Numbered from the stretch's first letter, positions 48,642-57,982 are shown. The stretch is 64,000 nt of DNA from Halomonas korlensis (GCF_900116705.1 NZ_FPBP01000001.1:248001-312000), one strand, 5' to 3'. Notes: generated by a model not told the origin, from the sequence alone. Translations and numbers: made by a program.

Positions 48642-49955
48642 TTATTCGGCGGCGGCTTCGGCCTGGCCGCTGCCGCAGCTGCCCTCGACCACGTTGTAAT
48701 TGCCGCATTCCATCGGCTTGCGCCAGTCGCTGATCAGGTCACGCGAGCCCTCCAGGTAGTCGGACCAGGCATCGCCGGCAACCGTCGAGGGAGTTTCCCA
48801 GACGATGGAGAACTGACCGTTGTCCTGGATCTCGCCGATCAGCACCGGCTTGGTGATGTGGTGGTTGGGCATCATTGCCGCATAGCCGCCGGAAAGGTTG
48901 GGCACGCTGACGCCGATGATGGCGTCCTTGACCGCGTCGACCTCGGTGGTGCCGGCCTTGCGTACCGCCTCGGCCCACATGTTGAAGCCAATGTAGTGCG
49001 CTTCCATGGGGTCGTTGGTCACCGACATTTCATCGCCGGTATGCTCGATCCAGGCGTCGATGAAGTCGTAGTTGGCGTCGGTATCGACGCTCATGAAGTA
49101 GTTCCATGCCGCCAGATGGCCGACCAACGGCGCGGTATCGATACCCGAGAGCTCCTGTTCGCCCACCGAGAACGCCACGACCGGGATATCGGCGGCGTTG
49201 ATGCCCTGGTTGCCCAGCTCGCGATAGAAAGGCACGTTGGCATCGCCATTGATGGTCGAGACCACGGCGGTCTTCTTGCCCTGACTACCGAACTGGCTGA
49301 TTTCGGAGACGATGTTCTGCCAGTCGGAGTGACCGAAGGGCGTATAGTTGACCATGATGTCTTCATCGGCCACGCCGTGACTCTTGAGGTACGCCTCGAG
49401 AATCTTGTTGGTGGTGCGCGGGTAGACGTAGTCGGTACCGGCCAGCACCCAGCGCTCGACGCCGACGTTGTTCATCAGATAATTGACGGCGGGAATCGCC
49501 TGCTGATTGGGCGCCGCACCGGTGTAGAAAACGTTCTCGGAGGACTCCTCGCCCTCGTACTGCACCGGATAGAAGAGCAAGCCGTTGAGCTCCTCGACCA
49601 CCGGCAGTACCGACTTGCGCGACACCGAGGTCCAGTTGCCGAAGATCACATCGACCTCTTCCTGGGCCAGCAGCTCGCGTGCCTTCTCGGCGAACAGCGG
49701 CCAGTCGGACGCTGGGTCGACAACCACGGCTTCCAGCTGACGCCCCAACAGACCGCCCTCCTCATTCTGTTTCTCGATCAACATCTCGACCGTGTCCTTG
49801 AGCGTCGATTCGCTAATCGCCATGGTGCCGGAGAGCGAATGCAGGATACCGACCTTGATCGGATCCTCTTGAGCCAGTGCCGGTGCCGCGACGCCAAGGC
49901 TCAGCAGGGAGGCAGCCAGCCAACGGGAAGAATGGGCAGGAAGTGTCGGGATCAT
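48642..49955 (-). CDS. urtA: Urea ABC transporter substrate-binding protein UrtA
   Basis: The 437-residue periplasmic binding protein has a signal peptide ending APALAQ and the type 1 periplasmic-binding fold with the UrtA-like start EDPIKVGILHSLSGTMAISESTLKD. Other family segments are VVDPASDWPLFAEKAREL, FYPVQYEGEESSENVFYTGAAPNQQAIPAV, and PMEAHYIGFNMWAEAV. A C-terminal CGNYNVVEGSCG pair could form a disulfide. It is the first gene of the operon, behind a sigma-54 promoter. Confidence 0.96.
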   Translation of the reverse strand: MIPTLPAHSSRWLAASLLSLGVAAPALAQEDPIKVGILHSLSGTMAISESTLKDTVEMLIEKQNEEGGLLGRQLEAVVVDPASDWPLFAEKARELLAQEEVDVIFGNWTSVSRKSVLPVVEELNGLLFYPVQYEGEESSENVFYTGAAPNQQAIPAVNYLMNNVGVERWVLAGTDYVYPRTTNKILEAYLKSHGVADEDIMVNYTPFGHSDWQNIVSEISQFGSQGKKTAVVSTINGDANVPFYRELGNQGINAADIPVVAFSVGEQELSGIDTAPLVGHLAAWNYFMSVDTDANYDFIDAWIEHTGDEMSVTNDPMEAHYIGFNMWAEAVRKAGTTEVDAVKDAIIGVSVPNLSGGYAAMMPNHHITKPVLIGEIQDNGQFSIVWETPSTVAGDAWSDYLEGSRDLISDWRKPMECGNYNVVEGSCGSGQAEAAAE

Positions 49956-50057
49956 GGGATCTCCTTGCGATCGATGTTGTTGTCGGTATGGACGGCGGCG
50001 GATAACCGCCAGCGAGGTCGTTTCCGGCGCTGCACTATGTCTGTCTCAAGGGATATC

Positions 50058-50072
50058 GCAAGGGGTGTGCCA
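50058..50072 (-). promoter_or_regulatory. Sigma-54 (RpoN) promoter for the urea/urease operon
   Basis: On the minus strand the -24/-12 element reads TGGCAC-N5-TTGC with the invariant GG and GC, matching the sigma-54 consensus exactly over these ten bases. The urtA start is about 100 bases downstream. Nitrogen-limited (NtrC-activated) expression is the likely meaning. Confidence 0.85.
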
Positions 50073-50148
50073 GAATGGCCAAAAATTAGTTTTATTACTT
50101 ATTTACAATAACTTAACCAATGCTCGCATTACTCACAGCTAGCGTAAG

Positions 50149-50228
50149 CGCCGCTTTGTGGTGCAAGTCGTCGTCTGGTTCGCGCCCTTTTTGTGCTTGG
50201 CGTTCGTACGTTGCACCTTTCTGGCGCG
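50149..50228. promoter_or_regulatory. Putative NtrC-type enhancer sites upstream of urtA
   Basis: Two imperfect copies of the TGCACC-N5-GGTGCA pattern are seen: 50212-50228 has a perfect left half (TGCACC) and a 4/6 right half, and 50149-50165 has a perfect right half (GGTGCA) and a weak left half. They lie 80-155 bases upstream of the sigma-54 promoter, the normal enhancer range. Pattern recognition only. Confidence 0.45.
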
Positions 50229-50274
50229 ATGGGCAGGTAAAGCTGTCACGAGCCAGTTTTGACGTACCAAACGC

Positions 50275-50303
50275 AAGCAGCCCGGCACATGGCCGGGCTG
50301 CTT
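50275..50303 (-). terminator. Terminator at the end of the polysaccharide locus
   Basis: A perfect 12-bp stem (50275-50286 with 50292-50303, 5-nt loop) sits 38 bases after the epimerase stop. The T-run on the minus strand is weak (TTGCGTTT). Confidence 0.8.
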
Positions 50304-50340
50304 GATGGTGATACAGGTGGGGAAAGGGCTGGGAAAAAGT

Positions 50341-51363
50341 TCAGCGCCTATAAAAATCTCGATACCAATCAACGAAGTTGGCCACGCCCTCTTTCACCGG
50401 CGTGGCAGGCTTATAGCCCACGGCCTTCTCCAACTCGCTGCAATCGGCATAAGTGGCAGGCACGTCACCCGGCTGCAGCGGCAGCAATTCCTTGATGGCT
50501 TTCTTGTCCAGTGCCTCCTCGATCGCTTCAATGTAAGCGGAGAGCTGTACCGGATCGTTGTTACCGATGTTGAAGATGCGATACGGCGCGTTGCTGGTCG
50601 CCGGGTCGGGGCTGTCGCTGTTCCACTCGGGATTGGGCTTGGCGATATCATCATTGGCGCGGATCACGCCTTCAACGATGTCATCGATGTAGGTGAAATC
50701 CCGGGTATGGTTTCCGTGGTTGAACACCTGGATTGGCTCCCCGGCGAGTATTGCCTTAGTGAACAGGAACAGCGCCATGTCCGGGCGGCCCCAGGGACCA
50801 TACACGGTGAAAAAACGCAGCCCGGTGGTGGGCAGGCGAAACAAGTGGCTATAGCTGTGTGCCATCAGCTCATTGGCCTTCTTGGTCGCGGCGTAAAACT
50901 GCAGCGGATGATTGACACTCTCGTGCTCCGAGAACGGCATATTGGTATTAGCGCCGTATACGCTGCTGGTGCTGGCGTAGGTCAGATGCTGCACCTGGTG
51001 ATGCCGGCAGGCCTCAAGGATGTTGGTAAAAGCCACCACGTTACTCTGCACATAGGCGTGGGGGTTCTCGAGCGAATAGCGCACCCCGGCCTGGGCGGCC
51101 AGGTGAATCACCCGCTCGGGAGCATGCCCATGGAAGGCGTCGTTCAGCGCCGGTTGGTCGGCCAGGTTCTTCCTCACAAACTGGTACTCGCTGCCGGTAC
51201 GTTGGGCCGTCTCCTCCAGGATCTCGAGCCGTGCTTCCTTGATGGTGGGGTCGTAATAGTCATTGACCACATCGAAGCCGATCACGCTGTCGCCGCGCTC
51301 CAGCAAGCGCTTGGCGACGTGAAAACCGATAAAGCCGGCATTGCCGGTCACGAGTATCTTCAT
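50341..51363 (-). CDS. UDP-glucuronate 4-epimerase-type SDR enzyme
   Basis: The 340-residue extended short-chain dehydrogenase has the NAD-binding [12 protein letters not shown] near residue 7, [18 protein letters not shown], the active-site YASTSSVYG plus YAATKKANE (Tyr-xxx-Lys), and [15 protein letters not shown], all as in CapI/LspL-type UDP-glucuronate epimerases. It would convert UDP-GlcA to UDP-GalA, or a similar uronate. With the dehydrogenase upstream it suggests a uronic acid in the polymer. It is the last gene of the polysaccharide locus. Confidence 0.88.
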   Translation of the reverse strand: MKILVTGNAGFIGFHVAKRLLERGDSVIGFDVVNDYYDPTIKEARLEILEETAQRTGSEYQFVRKNLADQPALNDAFHGHAPERVIHLAAQAGVRYSLENPHAYVQSNVVAFTNILEACRHHQVQHLTYASTSSVYGANTNMPFSEHESVNHPLQFYAATKKANELMAHSYSHLFRLPTTGLRFFTVYGPWGRPDMALFLFTKAILAGEPIQVFNHGNHTRDFTYIDDIVEGVIRANDDIAKPNPEWNSDSPDPATSNAPYRIFNIGNNDPVQLSAYIEAIEEALDKKAIKELLPLQPGDVPATYADCSELEKAVGYKPATPVKEGVANFVDWYRDFYRR

Positions 51364-51477
51364 TGTGTTAGCAACCTTTATAAAAGCGGCAAGTTCTCAG
51401 CGTTATATGACTCAGAAGCGAGAAATGAGGGAGAAAGGGTGACGGAACAGCCACTGGCTATTACAGACGCAGGTCGA

Positions 51478-52755
51478 CTACAGGCGCAGGTCGACGGATT
51501 CTTTCGGCAGCACAAACTTGAGGTCGTAGAGCACATGTTCAGGCTTGCCCCAGGCCCGAATGTCTCCCACCCTGAGCTCGCGGAACTCCCGGTGGGCCAC
51601 GGCCAGGATGATGGCGTCGTAAGCATCGTTCTCCGGCCATTCGACCAAGTGTATGCCATACTCACGCGCGGCCTCGGCCTTGTTGGCCTGGGGGTCGTAT
51701 ACCTCCGCCACCACACCGTAATCGCCAAGTTCGGCCAGGATATCCACCACGCGTGTGTTGCGCAGGTCCGGGCAGTTCTCCTTGAAGGTCAGGCCCATTA
51801 CCAGAACCCGAGCACCTTGCACTTGTAGTCGACGTTTGATCATCTGCTTGATCAATTGCCCCGCCACATAAGCCCCCATCCCATCGTTGATGCGCCGCCC
51901 GGAGAGAATCACCTCGGGGTGATAGCCCACCTGCTGAGCGCGGTGGGTCAGGTAGTAGGGGTCCACGCCGATGCAGTGCCCCCCCACCAGGCCCGGGCGA
52001 AACGGCAGAAAGTTCCACTTACTGCCGGCCGCCTCCAGCACCTCCCCGGTGTCGATCCCTAGCCGGTTGAAGATCACCGCCAACTCGTTGATCAGGGCAA
52101 TGTTGAGATCGCGCTGGGTGTTCTCGATCACCTTGGCGGCCTCGGCGACCTGGATAGAGCTGGCAAGATGGGTACCGGCGGTGATCACCCGACGGTAAAG
52201 AGAATCCACGAACTCCGCTACCTCCGGCGTGGAACCCGAGGTGACTTTCTTGATGGAAGCGATCCGGTGCTCCTTGTCGCCCGGGTTGATGCGTTCGGGA
52301 CTGTAACCGGCGAAGAAATCGCGGTTGAAGACCAGGGGCGAAACCCGCTCGATGACCGGAATGCAATCCATCTCGGTGGCGCCAGGATAGACGGTCGACT
52401 CGTAGATCACCACATCTCCCACGCCCACCACCTGGCCCACCGTCTCGCTGGCCTTTATCAAGCAGGTAAGATCCGGACATCGGCACGCATCGATGGGCGT
52501 AGGCACGGTAACGATATAGACGTTGCAATCGCGCAGTGCCTCGATGTCATTCGAAAAGTGCAGCTGTGTGGCCGCGGCCAGCAGCGCCGGTTCCACCTCC
52601 TGGGTGAGGTCGGTACCGTTGCGTAAATCGCCAATCCGCTGGGTGTTGATATCGAAGCCGACCGTCGGCAGTATCTTTCCGAACTCCACGGCCAGTGGCA
52701 GCCCGACATAGCCCAGGCCGATCACCCCCAGGCGCACGTTCTCTATCTTCAGCAT
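51478..52755 (-). CDS. UDP-sugar 6-dehydrogenase, TviB/WbpO type
   Basis: The 425-residue protein is a UDP-glucose/GDP-mannose dehydrogenase-family enzyme: [16 protein letters not shown] (NAD-binding), [24 protein letters not shown], the [17 protein letters not shown] segment characteristic of TviB/Wbp[18 protein letters not shown] with the catalytic Cys, and [15 protein letters not shown]. TviB and WbpO oxidise UDP-GlcNAc or UDP-GalNAc to the uronic acid. The substrate cannot be fixed by sequence reading alone. It is four bases from the glycosyltransferase upstream and about 115 bases from the epimerase downstream. Confidence 0.9.
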   Translation of the reverse strand: MLKIENVRLGVIGLGYVGLPLAVEFGKILPTVGFDINTQRIGDLRNGTDLTQEVEPALLAAATQLHFSNDIEALRDCNVYIVTVPTPIDACRCPDLTCLIKASETVGQVVGVGDVVIYESTVYPGATEMDCIPVIERVSPLVFNRDFFAGYSPERINPGDKEHRIASIKKVTSGSTPEVAEFVDSLYRRVITAGTHLASSIQVAEAAKVIENTQRDLNIALINELAVIFNRLGIDTGEVLEAAGSKWNFLPFRPGLVGGHCIGVDPYYLTHRAQQVGYHPEVILSGRRINDGMGAYVAGQLIKQMIKRRLQVQGARVLVMGLTFKENCPDLRNTRVVDILAELGDYGVVAEVYDPQANKAEAAREYGIHLVEWPENDAYDAIILAVAHREFRELRVGDIRAWGKPEHVLYDLKFVLPKESVDLRL

Positions 52756-52759
52756 CGTC

Positions 52760-53914
52760 TCATTCCTTGCATGACAATGGATGGGCCCGGTTCAGGTCAT
52801 GGATTTCATGCAAGCAGCCAAGCGCCGCCTCAATCACGATGCGCTCATCGAACTCCTCCTCGATGCGCACTCGCGCCGCCTTGCCTGCTGCCTGCAGTTC
52901 CGCCCGGGGCATGGCAATGCATGTCGCCATGCACTGGGCCAACGAATCAGCACTCTTCACTTCGCACAGCCAACCTGTCTTGCCGGCCACTACCGCCTGG
53001 CGGCACCCCGGGACATCGGACACGATGGCGGGCCGTCCCATCGCGGCGGCTTCCAGTACGGTTCTCGGCATCCCTTCCCGATAGGAGGGCAGCACCAGCA
53101 CATGCGATTGCTCGAGGAAGGGCCGAACGTCGCCCTGCTCGCCAAGCACCTCAATTACGCCCTCTGACTGCCAGCGCTGCACCTCGGCTTCGGTAATCGC
53201 GGTACAGTTGCTGGCCTCATGGGGGCCGATCAGCATGAAGCGGCAATCGGGGTAAGCGGCACGCACCTGCCCCGCCGCCTGCACAAACTCGCGCACGCCC
53301 TTGTCGCCCAGCAGGCGAGCGATCATCACGAAGGTAAAGGGGACGGGGTTCGGCAGCGGCGAGAAAGTAAAGCGGGTGGTATCCATGCCGGAGCCCGGCA
53401 GCACCGTAGTCGGCGTCGTGCGAAGCAGGCCGTGGCTCAGAAACAGGTCATGATCTTCCTGGTTCTGGAAGAACACCCGCTGCGCCCCGCGGTTGGCGAC
53501 GCCATAGAGCGAGTGCACCCGGCGAAACAGCCAGCTATCATGCAGGAAGGCGGTTCCCAGTCCCGAGACGTTATTGGCATAGGGAATGCCCAATAGCCGA
53601 CAGGCCAACCCCGAATAGATATTGGCCTTGACGGTGAAGTTGAAGACAAAGGCGGGCTTGAGGCGACGCAGACTCTTGGCCAGGGTCACCAGGCTGTTGC
53701 TCTCGCCCAGCAGCCGTGTGCCCTTGCCCTCCATGGGCAGCGGCACATGTTCGATACCAAGTTCCTCCACCAACCGGAAGGAATAGACATCCTCAGGGGC
53801 CAGCGCCACCACATGATATCCAGCGCCACGCAGCGCATCGATCGTCCCGCGGCGAAAGTTATAGAGGTACCAAGAGGTGTTGGAAACCAATACCACAACG
53901 TCATTGCTTTGCAT
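52760..53914 (-). CDS. Glycosyltransferase family 4-like protein
   Basis: The 384-residue GT-B protein has an N-terminal acceptor domain ([51 protein letters not shown]) and a C-terminal nucleotide-sugar domain with [19 protein letters not shown], the RDEG-like region [23 protein letters not shown] (E-x7-E motif) and VPGCRQAV. It resembles PglA/PglJ-type transferases in capsule and O-antigen loci. Donor and acceptor are unknown. It lies four bases upstream of the dehydrogenase gene. Confidence 0.85.
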   Translation of the reverse strand: MQSNDVVVLVSNTSWYLYNFRRGTIDALRGAGYHVVALAPEDVYSFRLVEELGIEHVPLPMEGKGTRLLGESNSLVTLAKSLRRLKPAFVFNFTVKANIYSGLACRLLGIPYANNVSGLGTAFLHDSWLFRRVHSLYGVANRGAQRVFFQNQEDHDLFLSHGLLRTTPTTVLPGSGMDTTRFTFSPLPNPVPFTFVMIARLLGDKGVREFVQAAGQVRAAYPDCRFMLIGPHEASNCTAITEAEVQRWQSEGVIEVLGEQGDVRPFLEQSHVLVLPSYREGMPRTVLEAAAMGRPAIVSDVPGCRQAVVAGKTGWLCEVKSADSLAQCMATCIAMPRAELQAAGKAARVRIEEEFDERIVIEAALGCLHEIHDLNRAHPLSCKE

Positions 53915-53944
53915 GCAGTGCTCCGACAGCAGCGGATGCGCTCC

Positions 53945-54670
53945 CTACTCGAATATGCGCAAAATATTCTGACTAAACTCGGCGACATTGATATCTGGCA
54001 CCCGGTCATAAGGTGGATAGAACATACCGTGACGTGAATACAGCCCATACACAAAAGTGAAACCATGCGCATAGATAGAGGTCTCGGGCAGTGACATAAA
54101 GCGTTCCACCATACCGGAGCTACCCAGTCCCGAGAGTTGATCGATCGACACCGGCTGATATCCCTTGTCGAGAGACAACCATGGCTCGTTAGAGTCCACC
54201 ACCATCCAACCTAGTGAGGTCAGCACTTCGGTAACGGCATGCGAGCGGACCTGTGGGGTGAGCAGGGACTTGATCGCTGATCCAGTTTCGGAGGTTGAAT
54301 AGATAGCGATATGACGTGTTTCAAAGCCATGCTGGCGCAGGGCTTTTTCAATAAAGCGACTACGGTCGAAGCAGAGTCCTTTACCTAGCGCCAACAAGTC
54401 ACTGGGCTCACGTGGCATGCCATGTGGTATCCCTGAATTGACAGGTACCTTGTCGAGCACAGTCACTTGCACTTTCCTTATGAAATCGACCTCTTGCTGA
54501 AAAGTCAGGTTTTCGTCATTTGTGCCTTCAAGAAATGTGCCTAACGTTTGCCCTATAGCTTGCTCATCTTCCCGAGTAAGCCCATTATCCACTTGCGTTA
54601 GATACAAGTAAGAGAAAAGCAACAAAGGCAATATAATAAATATTCCGACAAGCTTCTTTTTCATCTTCAT
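53945..54670 (-). CDS. Membrane-anchored transglutaminase-like protein
   Basis: The 241-residue protein has one N-terminal membrane helix (about 6-25) and, facing the periplasm, a transglutaminase-like core. A candidate Cys-His-Asp triad is in order and context: C100 (GKGLCFDRSRF), H144 (VRSHAVTEVL) and D159 (MVVDSNEPWL). Such folds in polysaccharide loci may act as peptidases or acyltransferases, or may simply be structural. Base composition is AT-rich compared with the glycosyltransferase downstream. An upstream ATG at 54679 would add three residues. No specific function is known. Confidence 0.62.
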   Translation of the reverse strand: MKMKKKLVGIFIILPLLLFSYLYLTQVDNGLTREDEQAIGQTLGTFLEGTNDENLTFQQEVDFIRKVQVTVLDKVPVNSGIPHGMPREPSDLLALGKGLCFDRSRFIEKALRQHGFETRHIAIYSTSETGSAIKSLLTPQVRSHAVTEVLTSLGWMVVDSNEPWLSLDKGYQPVSIDQLSGLGSSGMVERFMSLPETSIYAHGFTFVYGLYSRHGMFYPPYDRVPDINVAEFSQNILRIFE

Positions 54671-54695
54671 CAGGACCATCCGAAGTCTTAATTTT

Positions 54696-54731
54696 TCAAG
54701 GCATTGAAAACCAGGCTAATCGGTAAGGCAG
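54696..54731 (-). pseudogene. 3' end of a second EpsG/Wzy-like gene, beyond the IS
   Basis: Read across the IS (removing one target copy), the minus strand encodes a tail YAWLPYRLAWFSMP then TGA (54696-54698), which parallels the HAWLPYQLVWLL end of the intact polymerase at 56942. These 36 bases are the part downstream of the IS; the rest is at 55976-56063. Confidence 0.75.
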
Positions 54732-55975
54732 CCAGGGAAAACGCATGAAAACTCTCACACCGCGAGAATGTCCGCCAGGTACGTCTCATCCAGCGCGGCT
54801 TTCTTCTGCTTTCGCTGAATTCCACCCTTGAAAAGCTTCTCGCCTTTCAGGTAATTCAAGGCAATATGCCGGACCCTGGCGAGGTTTTCGGCTGCCTGTC
54901 CGCGGTGAATTTTGCAGGCGTCTTCTCTAAGTGCGACGTCGAGTGACCAGTGGAGTTTATTCTCAACAAACCAATGCTGGCGAGCTGCTTCGGCGAGCTT
55001 TTTGGCGCTAAGCTAGGCTGAGCTGATGGTATAGCGAACCATCGGGGCGTCGGGCGCTTCGTCACCTTCTTGGCGGAAGCTCATTACCACACCGACCGTT
55101 TTCAAGCCCGGCCATTCGTAGCTAGGCTCCTGAAACTCTTCAGTAGCATCACTGACGATGTGATAGCGCGTCTCCTGGCGCCCTCGGTTCTTCTCATCCG
55201 TGACGTAGGCATCCCCTTCGAAATTGACCACCTTCGCCATGGGGAATGCCGCCTCAAATGCGTCTGCCAGGGCGGGCTGATTCTCCTTCACTGACAGCAG
55301 GTAATCCGCGCCTTGTTGCAGCACCTGGGTGGCGATCTTTTTCTGGCAGCCCATGGCATCGATCGTCACTAGGCAGCCGTGGAGGTTCAGCAGCTTGAGC
55401 AGCTCAGGAATCGCGGTAATCTCGTTGCTTTTTTTCGCTGTCTTGACCTGACCCAGCACCACTCCATTGGCCGCACTGAAGGCGCTGACCATATGGATGG
55501 CGCCCTTGTTCTTGCCTCGGCAATAGGAGCCTCGTAGCGTCTTGCCATCAATGGCGACCACCGCCCCATCGGTGACGTCATGGCAGGCTTTCATCCACTC
55601 GGCGAACGCGCTTTGCAGCTGATCGGCATTCACCAGCGCCATGACCCTCGCCAGGGTGTCGTGGCTGGGCACCCCAGCGCTAAAATCGCCGTACTGGCGC
55701 AGAAAATCCAGCTTCGCGTGGCCAAAATCCTCGATTTCATCCCAACCTTCCGCACCAGAAATCACCGCGCAAACGGTCATAAACAGGATATCCGACAGCT
55801 GATGCTGCACTTTCCAGACTTGGCGGAAGTCGGGAATGATCGATAAATGGTGCATAAGTGACGGTGTCAGCATGGGGCCATCCATGAGCAAAAAGCGTTA
55901 GATGACCACAACAGCTCCTAGGGGTAAAGCGCTACGAAGCCCGTCATAGCGCGGTTTTTCATGCGTTTGCCCTGG
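54732..55975 (-). mobile_element. ISAs1-family insertion sequence, 1244 bp
   Basis: The element has near-perfect 20-bp terminal inverted repeats, CCAGGG(A/C)AAACGCATGAAAA, at 54732-54751 and 55956-55975, with one mismatch. It is flanked by 8-bp target duplications TAAGGCAG at 54724-54731 and 55976-55983. It carries one transposase gene, interrupted by a nonsense codon. The clean ends and target duplications indicate a recent insertion. The target is the remnant of a polymerase gene. Confidence 0.93.
54755..55885 (-). pseudogene. ISAs1-family (H-repeat type) DDE transposase, interrupted by an amber codon
   Basis: The frame from ATG 55885 reads through IPDFRQVWKVQHQLSDIL, VAIDGKTLRGSYCRGKN (first Asp) and VTIDAMGCQKKIA (second Asp) to a TAG at 55013-55015 (codon 291). 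Beyond it the same frame continues for 85 codons with HWFVENKLHWSLDVAL and REDACKIHRG, the family's C-terminal region holding the catalytic Glu, and ends at TGA 54755-54757. The intact protein would be about 376 residues. The truncated product lacks the third acidic residue, so the copy is probably inactive unless the amber codon is suppressed. Confidence 0.9.
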
Positions 55976-56063
55976 TAAGGCAGCCAAGCATAAGAATTTG
56001 CAGAGAACTCGAGCCACACCAGCAACACCACCGCATAGTAGGCCACCACGCTGAAGACGATCA
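55976..56063 (-). pseudogene. Remnant of a second EpsG/Wzy-like gene, upstream part
   Basis: On the minus strand this region encodes VIVFSVVAYYAVVLLVWLEF then SANSYAWLP, closely matching the corresponding C-terminal part of the polymerase (LIVLSVVAYYAAVLLVWLVF then AAHSHAWLP). Bases 56010-56054 and 56998-57042 are 45 bp long with a single mismatch. The frame is broken only by the IS. The remnant begins exactly at the stop of the oxygenase gene. Confidence 0.85.
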
Positions 56064-56849
56064 CCGGTCCCTCAAAGACCTCAATAACCTGCCAATGACA
56101 AATGTAGGCCCCGGGTCAAAAAAATGGGATAACGATGACAACCGAACACTTGATGCGCCCAAGGAAACAGCCTTATTTGTATGCAATGTCGTTCGGCCCA
56201 GAAACAACAAAGGACACTGATCAGAAAACAGCTCAACCTCACATTTACGGGCCTTTACTAGCTTCATCATCGCCCGCCTACTCGAATACCTCTTGAAATA
56301 CATCTTTCCAAAAATATTTTCAATTTCACTCTTGGGACTTCTTCTGGCATTAGGCATAAACAAGAATTCGCCAACTTCTTCGCCCAACAAAGAAGTTGGA
56401 ATTATTAACGGAATTACCAAAGTGAACAAATGAGAATCAAAATGGGATCTATACTTCTCTACACTATTCCCAGGACAGACAAAGCGAGAAATATGATATT
56501 GGTTATCCACATTCCCTTTGTAACAGAACTGTTCTTTAGCAAATTCAAACAAGATAGGAGCCAAAAGGGATTTTAAACCCAAGTCATCAAAAAGTTTAGT
56601 TTGCGCAGGCGCCGACTCGACAAAGGTTTTACCGCCACATTCACCCAGAATATCCACAGCATAACTTTCAATATCTATCAACCCAGACAGCGTGGGGAAC
56701 TTGACAAACCCCAGCTCAAGAATTTTATCCTGCATTCCATAGAAGCTACCCCAGTATTTTGTTAGTTCGGAGATGGAGAGACTCAAGGACGGCGATATCT
56801 TATTAATAATGGCTTCCTTACGCCCTGCGGGGTAACGCACGTTAAACAC
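56061..56849 (-). CDS. Probable 2-oxoglutarate/Fe(II)-dependent oxygenase
   Basis: The 262-residue protein has an ordered set of Fe(II)/2OG dioxygenase features: HxD at H136-D138 (SHFDSHLFTLVIPL), a distal His at H223 (TTLHTNKAV) and R236 followed by x-Ser (VRLSSL), in the HxD...H...RxS arrangement. The region is AT-rich, unlike the neighbouring genes. The apparent start is GTG at 56849; a GTG three codons later at 56840 has a better AGGTG spacing. The last codons RSLRDR and the TGA fall at the junction with the duplicated polymerase tail, so the native C terminus may have been replaced. A modifying role on sugars or lipids is a guess. Confidence 0.55.
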   Translation of the reverse strand: MFNVRYPAGRKEAIINKISPSLSLSISELTKYWGSFYGMQDKILELGFVKFPTLSGLIDIESYAVDILGECGGKTFVESAPAQTKLFDDLGLKSLLAPILFEFAKEQFCYKGNVDNQYHISRFVCPGNSVEKYRSHFDSHLFTLVIPLIIPTSLLGEEVGEFLFMPNARRSPKSEIENIFGKMYFKRYSSRRAMMKLVKARKCEVELFSDQCPLLFLGRTTLHTNKAVSLGASSVRLSSLSHFFDPGPTFVIGRLLRSLRDR

Positions 56850-56868
56850 CTATAAATCCGTTTAGGTG
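56847..56868 (-). terminator. Possible weak terminator after the polymerase gene
   Basis: On the minus strand a 6-bp stem CACCTA / TAGGTG (56863-56868 with 56847-56852, 10-nt loop) is followed by TTTAAC. It overlaps the oxygenase start, so it may instead affect that gene's translation. Weak evidence. Confidence 0.3.
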
Positions 56869-56941
56869 ATAATTACATTGACAAATAGGGACAGGCATCG
56901 CTGTGACCTCGAGGGGTAGCGGGAACTTGCTTCACCAGACA

Positions 56942-57982
56942 TCACAGCAGCCACACCAGCTGGTAGGGCAACCAGGCATGGGAGTGTGCAGCGAACACGA
57001 GCCACACCAGCAACACCGCCGCATAGTAGGCCACCACGCTGAGCACGATTAGCGTCGACCAACGTGCGTCCGTGCTAATCAGCGGAAGCCGTGAGAACAC
57101 GAAGACTTGCAGGGGAATCAGGTAAAGGGCGACACGGTCGGTGGCGGTGGAGGACATTACCACCAGCGGGATGCAGGCGATGGCCAGCAGCGAAAGCCAC
57201 CACCACAGGCATCGCTCGTCTTCATTAAGTTGCAAATATCGGTGCAGCACCAGGTAGAGCCCTGCGGGTACGGCATTCATCAATACGCGGATTAGCCCAC
57301 CCTCGGACTGATAATCGGCCTCGACGTAATTGGCCCAGAGCTGGTCGGCGGAATCCAGCAGGAACAGGTAACCGCCAATCAACGTAGCCACTCCCGCCCA
57401 GGCTATGGACGTGAACCGGCTCTGGCTGGCCGCCAGCCCCGCCATCGGCAGCATCAGCACCGCAGACTTGTGGAAAGCCGCGCCGATCAGCACCCAGACC
57501 ACGAAAATACGCACCCTTCCATCACCGAGGGCCACTAGACCCAGCAGGATGAACCCCAGCGCCACTGCCTGGCGGGTGTAGCCCATGGCCACCACAATGA
57601 TCAGGTAGGGCACCGCCACCATCAGGGCCAGCCAAGGCAGCGGCTGGTTGCGTGCAAAAGCGACTATGCCGGTCATTACGATGACGCCACAGACTAGGTT
57701 CACCCAGTAAATGTTGCCGCCCAGGTTCGCCGCCAGCCAGTTGAGCAGGTAATAGCCCGGGTCCTCACGTGACAACGCCTCAAGCAGCGTCATGGTGGAG
57801 GCATGGTCCAGATAACCCAGATACGAGCCCCAATCGCCACCGACCTGGAAACGCAGCCCAATGGCCAAGGCAAAGAGGCTACCGACCAGCCACCAGATCG
57901 CAGGACGAGAGGCGGGGGTCAGGCGGTATGGCGCCAGAACGCCTACCGCGGGAATCAGGAAAAGAATCCAGTAAGGCAACAT
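56942..57982 (-). CDS. EpsG/Wzy-like O-antigen or capsule polymerase
   Basis: The 346-residue integral membrane protein has about ten to eleven hydrophobic segments with a large loop (about 36-100) containing FQVGGDWGSYLGYLDHAS and EDPGYYLLNWL, as in EpsG-family polysaccharide polymerases (RxGxD-like region with conserved Asp and Tyr). It likely polymerises repeat units in the inner membrane. There is no recognisable flippase (Wzx) gene in the window. Its last ~100 bases are duplicated at 55976-56063. Confidence 0.78.
   Translation of the reverse strand: MLPYWILFLIPAVGVLAPYRLTPASRPAIWWLVGSLFALAIGLRFQVGGDWGSYLGYLDHASTMTLLEALSREDPGYYLLNWLAANLGGNIYWVNLVCGVIVMTGIVAFARNQPLPWLALMVAVPYLIIVVAMGYTRQAVALGFILLGLVALGDGRVRIFVVWVLIGAAFHKSAVLMLPMAGLAASQSRFTSIAWAGVATLIGGYLFLLDSADQLWANYVEADYQSEGGLIRVLMNAVPAGLYLVLHRYLQLNEDERCLWWWLSLLAIACIPLVVMSSTATDRVALYLIPLQVFVFSRLPLISTDARWSTLIVLSVVAYYAAVLLVWLVFAAHSHAWLPYQLVWLL

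Noticed and set aside
48432..50111. A 559-codon open frame on the plus strand over urtA and the start of urtB
   Set aside because: Antisense to two certain genes; composition is that of a GC-rich shadow frame and it would also cross the sigma-54 promoter.
50302..51828. A 508-codon open frame on the plus strand over the epimerase and dehydrogenase
   Set aside because: Antisense to two clear sugar-nucleotide enzymes and without recognisable motifs.
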